Positions 1 through 9,042 of a stretch of DNA of 37,515 bases are shown here, one piece after another (within the stretch, counting starts at the first letter, position 1; each line of letters starts with the position of its first letter). The DNA comes from a virus. The notes under the pieces were generated by a model. It saw only the letters and a program-made list of their open reading frames with translations, had not been told where the DNA came from and ran no database searches. The stretch lies in the IMG/VR virus record IMGVR_UViG_3300033388_002657, positions 1 through 37,515 of that record; one strand, 5' to 3'. The position numbers were made by a program, and so were the translations under genes.

Positions 1-653
1 TCAAGCTCAGATTGTATTCTACCAGAAGGAAATATATTGTCAACTATCTTCATTAAATCTGGATCATCTAGAGCTCTTTCTTCCACTTTAAGAGTTTTAT
101 CGTTTATATAAGTTATAAAAGCCTCATAAACACCATCAGTTGTCTTCTTTAATTCAACTACTGCTTGAGCGCCGGCTATATTATATTGTTTTGCTAACTC
201 TGGAAAGAATGTTACTATGTCACCACTTGCTACCTTCTTACCTTCTCTAGCTATAATACCTGAGCTTTCTAACTGCGCTGCCGTTAATTCTGAGGTGTAA
301 TCTATAAAGGCTTTCTTTCTTGGAAATATTCTTTTTAGAATTTCAGAACCTATAACATCCTCTGGCGTAACATCCTCCAATAGTCTGCCTCTATTCACCT
401 CTGCTATTTTAGGTTCTATTTCTATTAATAATTCAAATCCTTTTCTGAGCTCTGGATCAGCTAATAGTCTAGCTATGGTATCTCTATCCAGACCCTGAGC
501 GCCTTCGAATTTAAAAATTCCGGCCAGTGTTCTTTTAAAATCAGTAGCTGTCTCATCGTATATCTTTTTAACTTTACCTAGAGCATCCTGTAGCTTAGCA
601 ATATCCTGATCAAAGGCATCGCTCAGTGGAAATTTTTCTCTTAGTGTTAACAA
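1..653 (-). CDS. Tape measure protein, C-terminal piece (partial, runs off left edge)
   Basis: An open frame of about 217 codons runs without a stop to the window edge. The only standard start available is TTG at 653, because a TAG at 669-671 closes the frame upstream. No good Shine-Dalgarno site sits in front of it: the nearest AGGA is about 20 bases away. The product is hydrophilic, helical and charged, like the preceding giant protein, and matches no enzyme family I recognise. It overlaps nothing but follows the TGA of the large upstream piece at 655-657 directly. Dropping one A from the AAA run at 658-660 fuses it in frame with that piece, so I read it as the continuation of the tape measure, not a separate gene. 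Its true end is outside the window. Confidence is high that it is coding and moderate that it belongs to the tape measure chain. Confidence 0.7.
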   Translation of the reverse strand, partial: MLTLREKFPLSDAFDQDIAKLQDALGKVKKIYDETATDFKRTLAGIFKFEGAQGLDRDTIARLLADPELRKGFELLIEIEPKIAEVNRGRLLEDVTPEDVIGSEILKRIFPRKKAFIDYTSELTAAQLESSGIIAREGKKVASGDIVTFFPELAKQYNIAGAQAVVELKKTTDGVYEAFITYINDKTLKVEERALDDPDLMKIVDNIFPSGRIQSEL

Positions 654-654
654 C

Positions 655-668
655 TCATTTAACTGACA
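655..668 (-). other. Frame junction C in tape measure region (+1 or one extra base)
   Basis: The third piece ends GTT AAA TGA. Removing one A from 658-660, or a +1 slip with TGA in the A site, continues into NELLTLREKF. No internal Shine-Dalgarno stimulator at the spacing used by prfB is visible. Confidence 0.55.
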
Positions 669-3600
669 CTAAGTCCTGTAAGACAGGGCCCACTCCGGGT
701 ATCTCACCTAAAGCTGTTTTTATAGTGTTAGATATACCAGCTCCCAACCCAGTGTCAGTTAGAGACTCTACGTATTTTTTTAGAACATCTATATCTGTCT
801 TGGCTAATTCTAAAGAACTGGCTCTCTGAATAGATTCTATATAAGATTTATAATTACCAGTAAGTCTAAGGATAGCATCGCCCTGCTCATCATACCCTAT
901 TACTAGCTTACTGTTAGTTTGTGCTAACTCATTGCCCAACTTTGTGGCGTCCTCTTGTACTTTAGCCAAAGCTAATAGAGGTGCTGTGTAGTTATCGGAG
1001 TCTGAGCGTTTTTCTCTAAGTCCAGGAGTAGATACAAGCTTATTAATTTTTTCTAATCTCTTTTGTAACCTATCGTACTGTCTATTAGAGTTTGTTAATT
1101 CCTTTATCTGATCTTCTTCTACTCTTCTTGCATTATATACTGACTGTGCATACTGCTGTGCGCTTTTTCTACTTCTATCTAATGAACCAGCCACTCCCCT
1201 AAGAGCAAGGCCCATAGTACCTAATGTAATAGCAAGAGGAGCTATAGATTTAAAAAGAGTTGGATCAGTTCCGGCCATAAATTCTGCTACTTTCTGGCCA
1301 GTTTTACCAAATAGTTGGCCAGACTTTTCTATAGCATGTCCGGTACCCTTGGCTAGAGATTCCACTATTTGTGTACCAGCTGAAACAAACGGTGCGGTAG
1401 ACAGACCTAACAGTTGAAATACATCTGTACTATAATCTATAATTCTAGCAGTATTTTTAAATTTCCGGCCAAAATTTTCTATACCTTTACCGGCACCTTC
1501 GGCGCCTTTACCTGTAGCTTCTAAAAATGAATTGTATGCGTCGCCAGCAGATTTTATAGAAAAGACCAACTTACCGAAACCAGAATGTAAATCATCCAAT
1601 CCGCCTACTTTCAGATCTGACGGAGCTCCCTTAGCAAAAGTCTTCAGACCCTTTACTGGATCGCCGAAACCCTTACCAAATATTTCAAAATTGGCCATGC
1701 CAAATTCTTTTTGTATTGACTTTACAAAATTACCTACTGCAGACTCACCTCTGCTGAAAGTTTCTTGAATACCGTCAAATATAGCAAGCCCCTTAGAGGC
1801 ATAAGTAAAAAACAACCCAAGAGCAACGCCCGCTGCCTTTACTGGAGCAGGTATAGCAGACATCAACTCAAGTACAATCTTAAGAGCCTTCAAACCCGTC
1901 TTGAACACTGGAAATACGAAACCACCTAGTTGTAATTTTAACTCAGTAGCAGCAGCCTTGGTTTGCTCTAATTGTTTAGAGTAAGTCTTCATAACCTCAA
2001 GATTACGTCTTTCTGCCGAACCCTTAGAGTTTGTACTATCTTCTATAGCATCCAGTACTTCATCCCAATTATCCATGGCCACTAACAATGCATTGTATTG
2101 TCGTGTACCACCAATAGACTGTGCCACATTAAGTTTCTGAGCATTTGTCAATTCATCCCATTTCATAGACAAATCACTTAGAATATCAAAACCTCTTCTA
2201 TTTTCTCCTGTACCAGTTACAGTAGGAATCCCTATGCCAGCTAGTTCTTTTGGTCCCTTCTCAGAGAACAATCTTCTGGCTATGAATCTCATAGCTGTAC
2301 CAACTTCCTTACCGGTCTGGCGAGTAACAGCACCTATACCGGCCACAATACCATTTAACTCATTGAATGTGAATCCAGCATTCTTAGCGGCCGCTGCTGA
2401 TTTTTTAATAGCATTAGCCATATCGCCAGCGGTAATAGCGTGCCTGGCTTCTGTCTCACTCCACGCATCCAGTGCCATATCAGCACTACCAAGTTCATTA
2501 CCATATACTTTCATGGCGGCGGTTAAAGCTTCTGTAGCATCACCGGCTGATAAAGTTGTAACGTTAGATGCTAAAGTAGATACTCTGGCTCTATCTATAA
2601 CCTCAGACTGCTTTAATCCTTGTTGAGCAAAGAGCTTCATACTAGCCAAAACATCTCTTACTCCAACACCATATGACTTAGCAAAATCTACCGCAGAGTT
2701 TTGAAGGCCAACAAAGTCAGTCTCTAACGGATTCATGACCATTCTAAGCTGAGCCAAGCCCACTTCTATATCAGCAAGTTCACCTATAGAATCTTTAAGT
2801 GCCTGCACACCACCATATACTAAGGTAGCTGCCGCGCCCCACATTATGACACGTTTAGCAGCAGATCTAAATGTACCACCAGACATATGCATTTTATCTA
2901 TTAAATCTGTTTGTGTTTCTGAAAACTGACCCACAGCCCTACCAGAGTCATCGACAGTTTCTCCGTATTTCTTGAAGTCTACTCTAACATTCTTCATTAC
3001 ATTACCGGCTTGATCAGTAACTTTAATGAATTGACTGAAAGATTCGCCTACTTTAGGGCCACCCTCAGCTTCTGGTCTCGCTGCAAACTCTCTAAATTTT
3101 TGGGTATTTCTTCTTTGTAAAGCCTGTTGCTGGGCAGGAGGTAAAAATCCAGGAACTTTAATAGCGCCTGTTTCATATTCCCCAAAAGGACCTTTTTGTA
3201 ATCTATCTAGATCTATTCGGCCGTATACTTGTTCTATTTGTTTAAGGTACTGAAGTAATGAGCGCACCTGAAATTTTTTCTCGACATCTACTTGAAACTC
3301 ATCGGACAATGTTGATCTGGAAAACTGAGATAACGCCTCCCTCAACACTCTGGCTCTTTTAGCCATCTTATCAAAATCCCAAGCATCGGTAGCATCTTTA
3401 CCCATCCTTTCAAATAAATCTGCGTCCTCAAGAACAGCCTGGGCTTCCTTATCCAAATCTGCCAGTTGTTCTACTATCTTTCTAATCTCATCAGCCGGTG
3501 CTCCTAAAGTTCCGGCCTCTAATTTATCTTTTAAATCCTTATAAACACCTCTTGTGAACTCATCATCACCAAAAGGTTCAGCGGATCTTTCAAATATTTC

Positions 3601-6600
3601 TCTTGGAGATGCAAACACGCCAGCTTCTTCAGCTTTTTCTGGTAATAAGAATCTTCTATCTCTAGTGTAAATATCAGATTTCTTACCTAAACTTTTTCTT
3701 ATGAATCCCTTTTGACCAACTAATCTCTCTATTGACTGTTGGAATGCACTAAATTCTCTAGTGCCGGTGCCTTGCTGACTGGCTAAATCAAAGGATTGTT
3801 CGGCTTCTTTGGCTTGTTGAATCAAAAAATCTCCCATGGCTATACGCCATAGTTTATAGGCAGTTATAGATTCTTGAAAGGTTATAAAACCACCCTGAGT
3901 TAGCTTTGATATTATGTCAGTAAATTGTGGACCCGTAGGAACTGTTTTTCCTTTAGCAAGAGCTCCCTGGATCTCCGTATGCATTTTACTAAGGGTATTA
4001 TCAAAATCTAAACCTGATAATTGTGCTTGTAAAATTATAGAACCATCGTGTAATTCTTGTATAGCCTGAAATTGTGTTTTAAGAGGTTCTATAAAAGATG
4101 CTACTTTCTCCTTTGATGGTATACCAACAGTAGATCCTTGGCCTCCTCCGCCAGCTGCGGCAAACTGAGAAGGATCTATACTACCATAATCTGGCGCATT
4201 TCTCATACCCTGGATGCTCTGTGCAGCCGCATTAGCCTGAGTAGATGATTTACTATAATTAATTTTTATTTCTTTGTATACATTTGCCTGTCCCTGCTGA
4301 AAACGAAATACTTTATCGGAAAGATTTACAAAATCATTTATAAATTTATCAGAGTGTTCGACTACCCCAAACATATCATCAAGTTCTTCTTCTAGTTGAA
4401 ATGATTCTAGAGTCCTAGACACACTTATACCAGGGGTTTTACCAGACACTGAGTTTCTTAACTTTTCTACTAATGCTCTGTGTTCTTCTGGTACATCCTT
4501 TAATTCTACATCCAAGCGCTGAACATACTTTGAAACTACATCTCTGGCTTCCTGTAATGTTTCTAAGTCTTGCTTTAAACGAGCTTCATCAAATGAGAAC
4601 GTTACAGATTTGGCAGGTGTCTTGAGATCTATATCTTCCGAAGGTATAAAATCTATCTGAGCTATTAAATCATCAGCTAATTTAGGACCGCCCTTCTTTT
4701 TAGATTGTTGCCTCAACGCTGCCAAATAAACATTTAACTGTGTCCTATATTCTTCAAGTTTCTGTCTAATATGACCAGGTATATCTTTGTCAAGAAGATC
4801 TGATAATTCTATAGTACCTTCAGGTATTAATTTAGATATAGTTTCAAATTTAGCAAAAGTTTCGCCTGTGGTTTTAATATCAGAGATCTTTTCGATCTCA
4901 CCTAAAGCATTTTTATATGTTAAATCTATAAAGCCTGTGATGGGCCCTTCTATGGCCTTCACAAATTCTTGTGGGTTTAGATGAACAAATTTTTCTATTT
5001 CTACGGTTTCTTCAAGACCCTCAAAGTCCTTTTTTATCTTTCTCTGTAATTTAGCGTGTAAGGCTGATCCTATATCAAAAGCAGCTTGTGTGGACGGATC
5101 TAATTGTTTTTTAGTTCCTACTGGCAAATCTCCAGACTCTGTATCTACTAGATTCTTAGCTATAGCCTCTAGTTGAGATTTACGCCTATGACCAGCAGTA
5201 GGATCTTTTACATCTTTAAGAATCGCGCCTACGTCTTCGCCGCCGGCTTTAAACTTACTACCACTGAATGTTTTTAAAGTAGTAGTAAAAAATTTCCGCT
5301 TAAGTTGTTCATAATTATCCGGGCTGGTGTCAGGAAAATATTTCTCCTGGAGTCCTTTAAATTTAGGATCTTCAAATCTACCAGCATGTCTATCAAACCC
5401 AGCGTCTACATCTTTGAAATTTTCTTTTATCTTATCTTGTATCTTTCTAATGGCATCAGCACCATGCTGATCCATTTTAGCTCTCATCTTATCCAACTCA
5501 TCCATAGCCAACTGTTGTGGGATAAAATCTGGATTAAGTTGACCCATTAAATCTGCGCCGCCAGTTGGGGCAGGCCCACCGCCGAACATAATACCCACAT
5601 CATTAGCTATACTATGGATATGTACAGGAACTATCCCGCCTCCCATAGGAAACATACCGCCCACACCACCTACACCAGTACCACCTGTGCCAAAAATACT
5701 TCCCTGGCCGGCAGCAGGTCCATATAGACCTCTTTGAGATTCCCTTTTGGCCTGGCCGTGGACACCTATATCAAACATATCCGGTGCAAATTTATAACTT
5801 TTCTTTATATCATCAGGCTTTGGCACCTGACTTGAAGTTGGAAACAAAGATAATAAAGTAGTCCCTTCTTTTGCCCTAGTAGCTAGAACATCCAATACTC
5901 TATCCATTTCATATACTACAACAGCAGCATCAGATAGTTTTATGGCATATTCTTCAGCCTTTTTATTTATATCCTCTAAAGAAAGATCCTCATCACCGGC
6001 ATATTTCTTCTCGCCTATTTTCCTAAACTGACCTAGCAAACCCGAAGTTACATCTAATTTTTCCTCACGACTTAGAGTAGGAACTCCAACTAAATCAGCT
6101 AAACGTTCTATTTCTTTAGTCTGGTTTTCTGGGCTCTTTGAAATAATATCCTCAACCAGAGATGGTATTTCTTTACTTTCAGACACCCTAGCAACCAAAT
6201 TCTTCATGTAAGATTCAGCTTCCTGGTCTCTGGCTACAAAAGCACTTCCTCCCAGCTTATTATATTCACTCTCAATTTCTTCCTGATCACGTTTGATATT
6301 GTCAAGGGTGCTTCTTACTAACTTACCGTAAGCTCCTCTATCATCTCTACTAACTGCGTCAGCAAAAGCATCTTGTATATTCTGTGCTGTGGCCTTGGCC
6401 TCTCTATACTGCTTTAATATACCTTCTGTCTCTTCAGCGCCCTTTCTTAAAAATTGTACACTAGATGGTACTGTAGGCTTTCCATATTTCTCACTAAACG
6501 TTTTGACCTGACTGCTAAGATTAGGTGAAGTTCTCAATGAATATAAAGGTAACTGTGGAGCAGTAACATGCTCTCTTATATTTATACCACCTTCCTCTAT

Positions 6601-9036
6601 TTCTTTTTTCACTTGTGATCTAGCAAAAGATTCAGGGTCACCTATTCTACTGCGTTTTTCTGGAGAATATTGAGATACTTGTTTAATTATACCCTCAATA
6701 GCAGCTTCTTTAACTTGAATTGCCATTTCATCTAGGAATGATTTAAGTCCAGTAGCTTCTACTGCTAATTTTATTATCGCATCTCTATCTGATCTTGCCA
6801 ATTCTGCAGGACCATGCTCAGATTGGCCTCTAGCTTCATACAAAGAAACTAACTCTTTTCTTATAGTATCTGTTGGCAATCCTCCCAATCTTTGTCTAGA
6901 AGTTTTTTCTATTACCTTAGAAAAATCCAACAACTGTGAGTAATCAGATTGACTTTCGTCCATTATCATGGACCACAATTCCTCAACCCCTTGTGCTCCT
7001 CTAGATAAATTAGCCACCAATTCTGTAGCTACAGTGGCACTACCACCCTTTTTTACATCCTGTCCTTGCTGCATCGCAAATCTAATTGACTCACTAAGTT
7101 TAGCATAGAAATCTTCTATAACCGCTTGCTGAGACCCGCCCGTAATTTGTAAACTAGGATTACGAGCAAGGAAAGCTTTAGAGGGCTCAGCTGCGCCTTT
7201 ACCAACATTTGTTGCGCCGGTACCAAAACCAACATTAGATTCAGCCAATCTACCTACACGATATAGACCTTCAACTTGTATACCAGCCTGAACTTTAGCC
7301 AACTGAGCTTCTACTGCATTTTGAAATTTAGATTCAAATACCTTACCTGTTATAGATTCTTCTAATTGAGCAGCATAAGATGTGGATAAATCCTCATCGA
7401 CTTTCTCTATAGCCATGAACAATTCGTCAGCAAATTTTGTCCTAGTTTTAGTATCTCCCCTTTTAGTAACCGATTCTACCTCAGTCTTAAGATCTACAAA
7501 AGGAGACTTAACAGAAGCTATAGCATTTTCAAGGGCCTCTTTAGTCTCATCTGCAACTTCTATACCTGAAAAAGATTCAGATAGAGCATCCTCCAACGCC
7601 GCGCGTATACCTCCGGCGCCTAAACCTAATATACTTAATTTTTCTGCCTTGCCAGCGTATTCTAAAGTGGGCTGATCTTCTCCGGCTACAGCTTGTCCTG
7701 TGAGATATGGTTTAATTAGAAAATCAAAGCCCTGACCCTCACCGACTTTTTTAATAAAAATTTCCTGCATCTCTGCCAGAATAGCAGTTCCAGAAGGCTT
7801 CCAGGCGTTAAGAGCATCAGCAGTAAAGAATGTTCTATATGCCTCCTGCAAACCTTCCTGGGCTCCCTCCTCTCCTTTACCAAACTCAGCCACAGTTTGA
7901 TAATGTTTTTTTATTTCCTGACGCGACTCCTCAAGGCGAGCTGTGTGTACAGCTATAGAGTCACCGTCAAAGTCTAATTTAGAAGTATGAGCCGCATACT
8001 TAGGTGTAACTTCAGAAACAGCTTTAGCTAAACTATTCATTAACTTTGTTAATCTTTCTACTTCAGCTTCTTGGCCTGCGTCTAACGGGGTGCGAGATAT
8101 ATCAGAAGCCTTAAAAATCTCATCTCTTCGTTTACTTAAAACATCAATGATACCTTCTGTAGGACTTTTTATCTTCTCATTAAACTCACCTATATCAAAA
8201 TCAGAGGTGCCGGGAACAACAAAAGATTTGCTAGCTCTCTGATTTAACTTACCACCCAATAACTTAGCTTTATATGGTACAAGAGATGATGGACCAGTGA
8301 TAGGATATCGTACACTTTCCACAAACGGATTAGTTCTCTCTAATTCAGATTCAGCTAATGCTTTTGCTTCTTGAGCTGATTCCAAATCAGCAAATTTAAG
8401 TTTACCTACTTTAGCAAATGGATCTCCTTTTTTAGGAGTAACTTCTCTTGCAGCATTATTTACTAGAATATTTAAATTTTGTATATATTTTAACAGATCA
8501 AAAAGATTACCTTGTACTATCTTTCCACTATCTTCGGCTTTTTCTACAAACTTTCCAGAAAAATCAAGTTCTTTAGAAAAATCTACTGGAAGTTTTTTAG
8601 CTGTAACAGTTGGAATACCCAACTCATGTTGCTTCAGAACTGGGAAACCAGCTTTAATTTGTTTAGCTATTTTTTCGCCATGTTCTTTGGATAATTTATC
8701 TATATCTGTTATAACTCCAGCTAAAGTGTCTTGTTCAGCAGCCGGTAAGTTTTGTTGTATGTTTTTTAAACTATCTCTAAATTTAGCAAAGTCCTCAGTT
8801 TTATCCACTATACCAACAGTAGCTTTTTTCATCACTGCCGGAAACTTACGTGAGAATACAGCTGTACCAATAGCACCCTTTTTACCTATTGCTGTTTGAG
8901 CTAATGAATGAAAATAAGATATCTTGGCTTTCTGTAAATTATCCAGAGCTTTCTCATATTTGAACTGTAGCTCTCTATCAATGTCTATACCCAATCTAGA
9001 TGCTAATTCCAAGCCGCGGCCGGATTTTATATCCAT
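655..9036 (-). CDS. Giant tape measure piece with RNAP beta'-like motif, PD-(D/E)XK nuclease motifs and TP901 core
   Basis: This 2,793-residue piece carries several modules. Near the N-terminus, R243-x-P245 and then D355-F-D-G-D359 followed by SIAVH match the catalytic double-psi beta-barrel of RNA polymerase beta' subunits; a DVKKG stretch at 660-664 may be trigger-region sequence. A Gly-rich linker lies at about 1085-1160. Residues about 1300-1480 hold RecB/Cas4-type nuclease motifs: GSALH (H1327), GFID (D1371), DIKTT (D1386, K1388) and QLNVY (Q1433, Y1437). The phage TP901 tape measure core, with a hydrophobic helix near 2060-2080, spans about 2060-2340. Two more hydrophobic stretches (about 2396-2418 and 2596-2618) suit a membrane-inserting tail protein. 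Seen directly: motifs and order. Known: these motifs define those families. Inferred: the protein sits in the tail lumen and is ejected. The ATG at 9036 has no clear Shine-Dalgarno site and overlaps the previous piece by 41 bases, so it may not be a real start. Confidence 0.9.
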   Translation of the reverse strand: MDIKSGRGLELASRLGIDIDRELQFKYEKALDNLQKAKISYFHSLAQTAIGKKGAIGTAVFSRKFPAVMKKATVGIVDKTEDFAKFRDSLKNIQQNLPAAEQDTLAGVITDIDKLSKEHGEKIAKQIKAGFPVLKQHELGIPTVTAKKLPVDFSKELDFSGKFVEKAEDSGKIVQGNLFDLLKYIQNLNILVNNAAREVTPKKGDPFAKVGKLKFADLESAQEAKALAESELERTNPFVESVRYPITGPSSLVPYKAKLLGGKLNQRASKSFVVPGTSDFDIGEFNEKIKSPTEGIIDVLSKRRDEIFKASDISRTPLDAGQEAEVERLTKLMNSLAKAVSEVTPKYAAHTSKLDFDGDSIAVHTARLEESRQEIKKHYQTVAEFGKGEEGAQEGLQEAYRTFFTADALNAWKPSGTAILAEMQEIFIKKVGEGQGFDFLIKPYLTGQAVAGEDQPTLEYAGKAEKLSILGLGAGGIRAALEDALSESFSGIEVADETKEALENAIASVKSPFVDLKTEVESVTKRGDTKTRTKFADELFMAIEKVDEDLSTSYAAQLEESITGKVFESKFQNAVEAQLAKVQAGIQVEGLYRVGRLAESNVGFGTGATNVGKGAAEPSKAFLARNPSLQITGGSQQAVIEDFYAKLSESIRFAMQQGQDVKKGGSATVATELVANLSRGAQGVEELWSMIMDESQSDYSQLLDFSKVIEKTSRQRLGGLPTDTIRKELVSLYEARGQSEHGPAELARSDRDAIIKLAVEATGLKSFLDEMAIQVKEAAIEGIIKQVSQYSPEKRSRIGDPESFARSQVKKEIEEGGINIREHVTAPQLPLYSLRTSPNLSSQVKTFSEKYGKPTVPSSVQFLRKGAEETEGILKQYREAKATAQNIQDAFADAVSRDDRGAYGKLVRSTLDNIKRDQEEIESEYNKLGGSAFVARDQEAESYMKNLVARVSESKEIPSLVEDIISKSPENQTKEIERLADLVGVPTLSREEKLDVTSGLLGQFRKIGEKKYAGDEDLSLEDINKKAEEYAIKLSDAAVVVYEMDRVLDVLATRAKEGTTLLSLFPTSSQVPKPDDIKKSYKFAPDMFDIGVHGQAKRESQRGLYGPAAGQGSIFGTGGTGVGGVGGMFPMGGGIVPVHIHSIANDVGIMFGGGPAPTGGADLMGQLNPDFIPQQLAMDELDKMRAKMDQHGADAIRKIQDKIKENFKDVDAGFDRHAGRFEDPKFKGLQEKYFPDTSPDNYEQLKRKFFTTTLKTFSGSKFKAGGEDVGAILKDVKDPTAGHRRKSQLEAIAKNLVDTESGDLPVGTKKQLDPSTQAAFDIGSALHAKLQRKIKKDFEGLEETVEIEKFVHLNPQEFVKAIEGPITGFIDLTYKNALGEIEKISDIKTTGETFAKFETISKLIPEGTIELSDLLDKDIPGHIRQKLEEYRTQLNVYLAALRQQSKKKGGPKLADDLIAQIDFIPSEDIDLKTPAKSVTFSFDEARLKQDLETLQEARDVVSKYVQRLDVELKDVPEEHRALVEKLRNSVSGKTPGISVSRTLESFQLEEELDDMFGVVEHSDKFINDFVNLSDKVFRFQQGQANVYKEIKINYSKSSTQANAAAQSIQGMRNAPDYGSIDPSQFAAAGGGGQGSTVGIPSKEKVASFIEPLKTQFQAIQELHDGSIILQAQLSGLDFDNTLSKMHTEIQGALAKGKTVPTGPQFTDIISKLTQGGFITFQESITAYKLWRIAMGDFLIQQAKEAEQSFDLASQQGTGTREFSAFQQSIERLVGQKGFIRKSLGKKSDIYTRDRRFLLPEKAEEAGVFASPREIFERSAEPFGDDEFTRGVYKDLKDKLEAGTLGAPADEIRKIVEQLADLDKEAQAVLEDADLFERMGKDATDAWDFDKMAKRARVLREALSQFSRSTLSDEFQVDVEKKFQVRSLLQYLKQIEQVYGRIDLDRLQKGPFGEYETGAIKVPGFLPPAQQQALQRRNTQKFREFAARPEAEGGPKVGESFSQFIKVTDQAGNVMKNVRVDFKKYGETVDDSGRAVGQFSETQTDLIDKMHMSGGTFRSAAKRVIMWGAAATLVYGGVQALKDSIGELADIEVGLAQLRMVMNPLETDFVGLQNSAVDFAKSYGVGVRDVLASMKLFAQQGLKQSEVIDRARVSTLASNVTTLSAGDATEALTAAMKVYGNELGSADMALDAWSETEARHAITAGDMANAIKKSAAAAKNAGFTFNELNGIVAGIGAVTRQTGKEVGTAMRFIARRLFSEKGPKELAGIGIPTVTGTGENRRGFDILSDLSMKWDELTNAQKLNVAQSIGGTRQYNALLVAMDNWDEVLDAIEDSTNSKGSAERRNLEVMKTYSKQLEQTKAAATELKLQLGGFVFPVFKTGLKALKIVLELMSAIPAPVKAAGVALGLFFTYASKGLAIFDGIQETFSRGESAVGNFVKSIQKEFGMANFEIFGKGFGDPVKGLKTFAKGAPSDLKVGGLDDLHSGFGKLVFSIKSAGDAYNSFLEATGKGAEGAGKGIENFGRKFKNTARIIDYSTDVFQLLGLSTAPFVSAGTQIVESLAKGTGHAIEKSGQLFGKTGQKVAEFMAGTDPTLFKSIAPLAITLGTMGLALRGVAGSLDRSRKSAQQYAQSVYNARRVEEDQIKELTNSNRQYDRLQKRLEKINKLVSTPGLREKRSDSDNYTAPLLALAKVQEDATKLGNELAQTNSKLVIGYDEQGDAILRLTGNYKSYIESIQRASSLELAKTDIDVLKKYVESLTDTGLGAGISNTIKTALGEIPGVGPVLQDLVSVK

Positions 9037-9042
9037 TCTTAG
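8996..9042 (-). other. Frame junction B in tape measure region (+1 or one extra base)
   Basis: The second piece ends at TAG 8996-8998 and the third opens after a TAG at 9043-9045, so the two frames overlap here. The minus strand carries an AAAA run at 9025-9028. Removing one A gives a continuous reading from AKNGYK into SGRGLELAS. A lysine tRNA could also re-pair perfectly after a +1 slip on AAAA. Confidence 0.6.
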
